64,000 nt of DNA, taken from contig CAZKCM010000009.1 of NCBI GenBank assembly GCA_964551315.1, positions 29,944 through 93,943 of the forward strand, written 5' to 3'. The translations under genes were made by a program, and so were the position numbers. This document shows positions 60,311 to 64,000 of the stretch, piece after piece. The DNA is from Virgifigura sp964551315. GTDB taxonomy: Bacteria > Pseudomonadota > Alphaproteobacteria > Dongiales > Dongiaceae. Each line of letters opens with the position of its first letter. Positions within the stretch are counted from its first letter, which is position 1. Under the pieces are notes generated by a model that had not been told where the DNA came from, searched no databases, and saw only the letters and a program-made list of their open reading frames with translations.

Positions 60311-61162
60311 ATGAACGACAGATCGATCGTCGATTGGCTGCCGAAATCGCTGGTCCAGCGGCCACCGGTCGTGACGGTGGTCCGGCTGGCCGGGGTCATC
60401 GGCTCGCTGGGCCCGGTGCGCGGCGGCATCACGCTGGCCGGCGTCGCCGGCACTCTGGAGCGGGCGTTCCGGGCCGCCAACCTGAAGGCGGTCGCCCTGG
60501 TCATCAATTCGCCGGGCGGCTCGCCCGTCCAGTCGGCGCTGATCGCGAAACGAATCCGTGCCCTGGCGACCGAGAAGGGCGTTCCAGTCTTCGCCTTCGC
60601 GGAAGATGTGGCGGCATCCGGCGGCTACTGGTTGGCCTGCGCCGGAGACGAAATCTATGCCGAGGAGACCTCGATCGTCGGATCCATCGGGGTCATCAGC
60701 AGCGGGTTCGGCTTTCCCGACCTGCTGAAGCGGATCGGCGTGGAGCGCCGCGTTCACGCCATGGGAGAGCGCAAGGGAATGCTCGATCCGTTCCGGGAGG
60801 AGCGACCGGAGGATATCGCCCGGCTGAAGGCCCTGCAGGAAGACATATACGACAGCTTCAAGGCGCAGGTGCGCAGCCGCCGGGGCCAACGGCTGAGGGC
60901 CGGCGAGGACGTTCTGTTCAACGGCGATATCTGGACCGGCAAGCGCGCCCTGGAACTGGGTCTCGTTGATGGCATCGGCGATCTGCGCTCCGTCATGCGG
61001 GCGCGATACGGCGACAAGGTGAAGCTGAAGCTCGTCGGGGTCGAGCGAGGATGGCTCATGCGGCGCTTGCGCCTTTCGCCGCCGCACGCCCCGGCGGACT
61101 GGGTGCGTGAGACGATCGCCGCCCTTGAAGAGCGCGCGCTTTGGGCGCGCTATGGCCTGTAG
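60311..61162 (+). CDS. sppA: S49-family signal peptide peptidase
   Basis: A 283-residue serine protease of the SppA family degrading remnant signal peptides. The nucleophile is Ser103 in DVAASGGYWLAC. The general base is Lys155 in GERKGML, 52 residues later, which is the spacing of the short SppA class. INSPGGSPVQS lies upstream. There is no obvious N-terminal transmembrane helix, unlike many homologues, so it may be peripheral. ATG 60311; it ends the conserved ispB-side gene group. Confidence 0.9.
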   Translation: MNDRSIVDWLPKSLVQRPPVVTVVRLAGVIGSLGPVRGGITLAGVAGTLERAFRAANLKAVALVINSPGGSPVQSALIAKRIRALATEKGVPVFAFAEDVAASGGYWLACAGDEIYAEETSIVGSIGVISSGFGFPDLLKRIGVERRVHAMGERKGMLDPFREERPEDIARLKALQEDIYDSFKAQVRSRRGQRLRAGEDVLFNGDIWTGKRALELGLVDGIGDLRSVMRARYGDKVKLKLVGVERGWLMRRLRLSPPHAPADWVRETIAALEERALWARYGL

Positions 61163-61222
61163 GGGCTCGCGGGGGGCCCTTGGCTGCGGCCGCGAGGGGT
61201 GGCTGGCGGCCCCGTTGAATCT

Positions 61223-61248
61223 GGAACCATTCCAAAAGAACGCCCGAT
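61223..61248 (+). promoter_or_regulatory. Weak EcfG-like element upstream of the SPW gene
   Basis: GGAAC (61223-61227), 17-base spacer and CGAT (61245-61248), one mismatch from CGTT. It lies 135 bases before the SPW gene. A 9-bp inverted repeat (61239-61247 with 61268-61276) overlaps its downstream end. Confidence 0.3.
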
Positions 61249-61382
61249 CAAGAAACTTGTGTCGAGGTCGGGCGTTGTATCGCATTAGAATCGAGGCGGA
61301 GTCCCAGCGTCATCGCGACGGCTGGGCGTCGCAGTGCAGGCGGGGGCTTCCGCCGCGACTCCTGTCAAAAGGAGGGCGACTC

Positions 61383-61751
61383 ATGGCGAATGGAACGATG
61401 CCGTCATCATACCAATGGCCGAACTGGCTCAACGTGTTGCTGGCGATTTGGCTGTTCATCTCACCTTGGGTGTTGCAGTACGCGGCCGTCGGAACCGCGG
61501 CGTGGAACGCCTGGGTGGTCGCGATCGTGATCGCGGCGCTGTCGATCGCGGCGCTCGCCAAGCTCGCGCAGTGGGAGGAATGGGTGAACCTGGCGCTGGG
61601 CGTTTGGCTCATCCTCTCGCCGTGGATTCTCGGCTTTTCGGCGAACGCCAACGCCATGGGCAACGCGGTGATCGTGGGCATCATCTGCGCGATCCTCGCG
61701 ATTTTCGGGCTCATGGCCGCGCGTCGGGCCGAGGCCGCGCCGCGGACCTGA
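61383..61751 (+). CDS. SPW-repeat membrane protein
   Basis: A 122-residue inner-membrane protein made of two SPW repeats, each two helices with the conserved W(L/I)xxSPW: LLAIWLFISPWVLQY (about 19-33) and ALGVWLILSPWILGF (about 71-85). Four membrane helices in total. AAAAGGAGGG precedes ATG 61383. The family has no known biochemical function and is common in stress-related contexts. Confidence 0.88.
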   Translation: MANGTMPSSYQWPNWLNVLLAIWLFISPWVLQYAAVGTAAWNAWVVAIVIAALSIAALAKLAQWEEWVNLALGVWLILSPWILGFSANANAMGNAVIVGIICAILAIFGLMAARRAEAAPRT

Positions 61752-62063
61752 TCGGCGGCAGGCCGACATCGGCGATGCGTCGGTGCGGGGTTGGGGCCCC
61801 GGGCCGCGCGGGTCTGCCCATGGCTCTGCGCGGCGGCAGAGGCCGCCGCGCAGAGCGCCGTCGCAGGCGGTAACCAAGCGCCCGCGGCGCGAAGTCGCGC
61901 CTTTTGGCGGAATGCGTGCTCGGCGGATGCCCCGTGCGACGTCTCCGGCCATTGCAACTTCCGGTGCCAAACCGTATGTTCGCGGTCGTCCCTTCCGGTG
62001 CGGCGTCGCGTCGTCCGCGTCGAAAGGCCCGTCGGAACTCTCTTCCACAGGCGCCGGAAATCA
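61752..62063. other. Gap after the SPW gene, holding a perfect hairpin
   Basis: 312 bases without a credible gene. The main feature is the hairpin at 61823-61856. Open frames through it are Arg/Pro/Ala-rich and lack ribosome sites. Confidence 0.5.
61823..61856. terminator. Perfect 15-bp stem-loop
   Basis: 61823-61837 pairs with 61842-61856 with no mismatch around a 4-base AGAG loop. It lies about 70 bases after the SPW gene stop. No U-run follows on either strand, so it is terminator-like or a message-stabilising element. Confidence 0.5.
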
Positions 62064-62243
62064 ATGTCGACAACTGCATTCGCTCAGGTTTTGACAGTTT
62101 GGCTGTGGCTGAACATCTTCGGGTCCGCACTGATCCTTTATGACAGCGGACCACAGCAACGGTTCTGGATCCTCCTGGCGTCTGCCGCCCTCAGCTATGT
62201 CAGCCTGCGAATTCTGAAGCGTTACGACCAGAACCGCACCTGA
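62064..62243 (+). CDS. Small membrane protein
   Basis: A 59-residue protein with two hydrophobic segments, TTAFAQVLTVWLWLNIFGSAL and RFWILLASAALSYVSLRIL, and a basic end KRYDQNRT. The layout is a two-helix inner-membrane hairpin. The ribosome site is weak. Local composition is less GC-rich than the preceding gap, which supports a real gene. Function unknown. It converges on the PRC-barrel gene. Confidence 0.55.
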   Translation: MSTTAFAQVLTVWLWLNIFGSALILYDSGPQQRFWILLASAALSYVSLRILKRYDQNRT

Positions 62244-62300
62244 GCGGACGCAGGATTACAGCGTCACAGCGGGGCGTGCGGGCGTCCGCCCAACGGGGCG

Positions 62301-63056
62301 TCACCAGTAGGGCCGGCGTCCGTAATAGTCGTAGAGCTGGCTCTCAAAGGCCTGATCTACGCCGGTGCTTGGATCGTATTCCGGGCTGTTCTTGATCTGC
62401 TCGCGGTTGTGGTCGACATGGACCGTGCGTTCGTTCCAGTCGATCCGCAGCACCCAGTCCGGCGACAGGATGACCTGCTTGCCCGGCAGCCAGTTCCGGG
62501 TATCGGCGACCAGATAGCGGATCCGCCAGCCATTGTCGTCGATCAGAAAGTCCTCGACATGGCCAATGTCGCCGTCGAGCGCCTCGATGTAGTACCCGCT
62601 CACCTCCCTTGCGCTGCGGAGATGCGGGTCGGCGTGCTCGGCCTCCTTGACGCGCCGCTCCAGCTCCGCGCGGATCCGGGATTCCGGCGCGGCGGCGGCC
62701 GGCGGGACGGCGGCGCCCTCGGCCGCCGGCATGACCCAGTAGTTCGGCCAACCGTAATAGCCGTAAAGGGTGGTTTCCTGCTCGCGGCTCACCGGCTTGG
62801 CGGTGTCGATATCGGGGCTGTTCCTGACCTGCTCCTTGGTCAGCGCAACGGGGAACTCGCGCCGCTCTGGATCCGGCCTATCGAGAACCGCGGGGATGAT
62901 CAGGGCGCGACGGCCGGACAGCCAGGTTCCGGTGTCGACGACCAGATAGCGGACGGTCCACTCCGTATCGTCGAAGAGAACGTCATGCACGTCGCCGAGC
63001 GTCCCGTCCGTGGCACGCAGCGTATAGCCGCGCAAATGTTCAAAGCTCCACAGCAT
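62301..63056 (-). CDS. PRC-barrel protein, two domains
   Basis: A 251-residue protein with two PRC-barrel-like domains. The first opens with FEHLRGYTLRATDGTLGDV and has YLVVDTGTWLSGRRALI. The second, after an Ala/Pro linker, has IEALDGDIGHVEDFLIDD and YLVADTRNWLPGKQVIL. Both end in a YYG-x2-YW motif. There is no signal peptide or membrane helix. Such two-domain forms are common in alphaproteobacteria and often stress-regulated; function unknown. The start at 63056 gives the standard N-terminus. Confidence 0.86.
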   Translation of the reverse strand: MLWSFEHLRGYTLRATDGTLGDVHDVLFDDTEWTVRYLVVDTGTWLSGRRALIIPAVLDRPDPERREFPVALTKEQVRNSPDIDTAKPVSREQETTLYGYYGWPNYWVMPAAEGAAVPPAAAAPESRIRAELERRVKEAEHADPHLRSAREVSGYYIEALDGDIGHVEDFLIDDNGWRIRYLVADTRNWLPGKQVILSPDWVLRIDWNERTVHVDHNREQIKNSPEYDPSTGVDQAFESQLYDYYGRRPYW

Positions 63057-63096
63057 CAGGGGGTCCACCCGATGTCCAATCCCGTTCTCTCCACTT

Positions 63097-63122
63097 AACA
63101 CGGTGCACCGATTCCTTGTTCC
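63097..63122 (-). promoter_or_regulatory. EcfG-type promoter of the PRC-barrel gene
   Basis: On the minus strand GGAAC (63122-63118), 17-base spacer, TGTT (63100-63097), one mismatch from the general-stress consensus. It is 40 bases upstream of the start at 63056. Confidence 0.55.
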
Positions 63123-63183
63123 GATCTGCCATCGGCGTTCGGCCGAGCTTGACCGCGCTCTCCGCCACCCGCTAAATGACCCG

Positions 63184-63450
63184 ATGTTTACGCTTCCCAG
63201 CTTGAGCAAGCTCCTCGTACTCGGCGCCATTCTGCTGGCGGTCTGGTTCGGGTTCCGGCTTCTGGGGCAGCTTGACCGGATGCGGAAGGAGGAGGCCCGC
63301 CTGAGCCGCGGCGAGGGCGGCCGGAGCCGGGCCCGGACGGGCCGGGCTAGGTCGGCCGAGATCCAGGACATGACGAAATGCCCGGTCTGCGAGGCCTATG
63401 TGTCGGCGGCCGGGGCCACGTCCTGCGGGCGGGCGGACTGCCCTTACTGA
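63184..63450 (+). CDS. Small membrane-anchored zinc-ribbon protein
   Basis: An 88-residue protein with one N-terminal transmembrane helix (KLLVLGAILLAVWFGFRLLG), an Arg-rich linker and a C-terminal cysteine motif (CPVCEAYVSAAGATSCGRADC) that looks like a zinc ribbon. Small proteins of this form lie before glyQ in several alphaproteobacteria. Function unknown. It diverges from the PRC-barrel gene. Confidence 0.72.
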   Translation: MFTLPSLSKLLVLGAILLAVWFGFRLLGQLDRMRKEEARLSRGEGGRSRARTGRARSAEIQDMTKCPVCEAYVSAAGATSCGRADCPY

Positions 63451-63558
63451 CCGCCTTCGGGCGCGAAGCCGCGGCCGGCGGCCGGAGGAGTGGCGCTTCG
63501 GAGGCCTGCAATCTGGGGCTTGTTGATCCCGAAACGCGTGGCTAAGTTGCGCTGCACC

Positions 63559-64000
63559 ATGAACAAATCCCCGCCGACGACCGAGCGATACCCGATGGCA
63601 CGCGTGGCCGCCTCCGAGACCTGCTTTCAGGCGCTGATCCTGAAGCTGCAATCCTACTGGGCGGCGCGGGGCTGCGTCGTGCTGCAGCCCTATGACCTGG
63701 AAGTCGGCGCAGGCACCTTTCATCCGGCGACGACCCTGCGTGCGCTCGGTCCCCGGCCCTGGAATGCGGCCTATGTCCAGCCCTCGCGCCGGCCGCAGGA
63801 CGGGCGCTATGGGGACAATCCCAACCGGTTGCAGCACTACTACCAGTTCCAGGTGATCCTGAAGCCGTCACCCGCCGACAGCCAGGAGCTCTATCTCGGC
63901 AGCCTCCGGGCCCTCGGGATCGACCCGCTTGCCCACGACGTCCGATTCGTCGAGGACGACTGGGAGAGCCCGACGCTCGGCGCCTGGGGGCTGGGCTGGG
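63559..64000 (+). CDS. glyQ: Glycyl-tRNA synthetase alpha subunit, 3' end beyond window
   Basis: The first 147 codons of the class II glycyl-tRNA synthetase alpha chain. Conserved segments: LILKLQSYWAARGCVVLQPYD, GAGTFHPATTLRALGP, then YVQPSRRPQDGRYGDNPNRL (motif 2 region) and VRFVEDDWESPTLGAWGLGW. The full alpha chain is about 300 residues and pairs with a beta chain (glyS), expected beyond the right edge. ATG 63559 is the first start; ATG 63595 is an alternative nearer to the family N-terminus. Confidence 0.95.
   Translation, partial: MNKSPPTTERYPMARVAASETCFQALILKLQSYWAARGCVVLQPYDLEVGAGTFHPATTLRALGPRPWNAAYVQPSRRPQDGRYGDNPNRLQHYYQFQVILKPSPADSQELYLGSLRALGIDPLAHDVRFVEDDWESPTLGAWGLGW

Overview
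The window reads as chromosomal DNA from a high-GC alphaproteobacterium, most likely Rhodospirillales-like or Hyphomicrobiales-like. The evidence is an AcpXL-type acyl carrier protein, DUF2336 and DUF2007 proteins, a CoA-acylating methylmalonate-semialdehyde dehydrogenase, and the order tRNA-Pro / ispB / DUF2007 / methyltransferase / sppA / glyQ. Several genes are preceded by GGAAC-N16/17-(C/T)GTT elements, the type used by the alphaproteobacterial general-stress sigma factor EcfG. Almost all of the window is coding. I see no insertion sequence, prophage or CRISPR array.

Layout. 1-2359: divergent pgi (cut by the left edge) and glk, feeding glucose into glycolysis. 2519-3960: acpXL and a short-chain dehydrogenase. 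4013-8214: DUF983 protein, amidase, MFS transporter and ornithine-cyclodeaminase-like protein. 8600-15827: a large Fe-S flavoprotein of the old-yellow-enzyme class faces a five-gene amino-acid-type ABC transporter (substrate-binding protein plus livHMGF-like genes with ATGA overlaps). 16101-18008: two unknown proteins. 18278-19777: mmsA with a clear terminator. 20004-23683: small exported protein, GpdQ-type phosphodiesterase, soluble histidine kinase, apt. 23885-27458: an Mla-type lipid transport operon (permease, ATPase, MCE protein, lipoprotein). 27499-29973: class III aminotransferase and a TAXI-type solute receptor.

30150-42227 is an accessory, stress-flavoured stretch: DUF2336 protein, lipid kinase, DUF2383 protein, large pentapeptide-repeat protein, FG-GAP lipoprotein, a tiny zinc-ribbon protein, a HAD-phosphatase/HerA-like-ATPase fusion, a solo MreB, a phosphoesterase and the TIGR02587/TIGR02588 membrane pair. 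Four EcfG-type promoters lie in it. 42616-45719 is a glycine/proline betaine ABC transporter (proV-proW-proX order on the minus strand).

46018-55876 is an LPS inner-core locus. gmhA, hldE and hldD make ADP-heptose. waaC and waaF transfer heptose, waaP phosphorylates it, waaG adds a hexose, waaL ligates O-antigen and an lpxL-type gene acylates lipid A. It ends at a perfect intrinsic terminator. Together with acpXL (very-long-chain acyl donor for lipid A) and the Mla system, much of the window concerns the outer membrane.

56068-64000: beta-carbonic anhydrase, two small proteins, tRNA-Pro(CGG) with its terminator, ispB (quinone side chain), DUF2007 protein, methyltransferase and sppA. An inserted group of small envelope/stress proteins (SPW repeat, PRC-barrel, small membrane proteins) follows, then glyQ, cut by the right edge.
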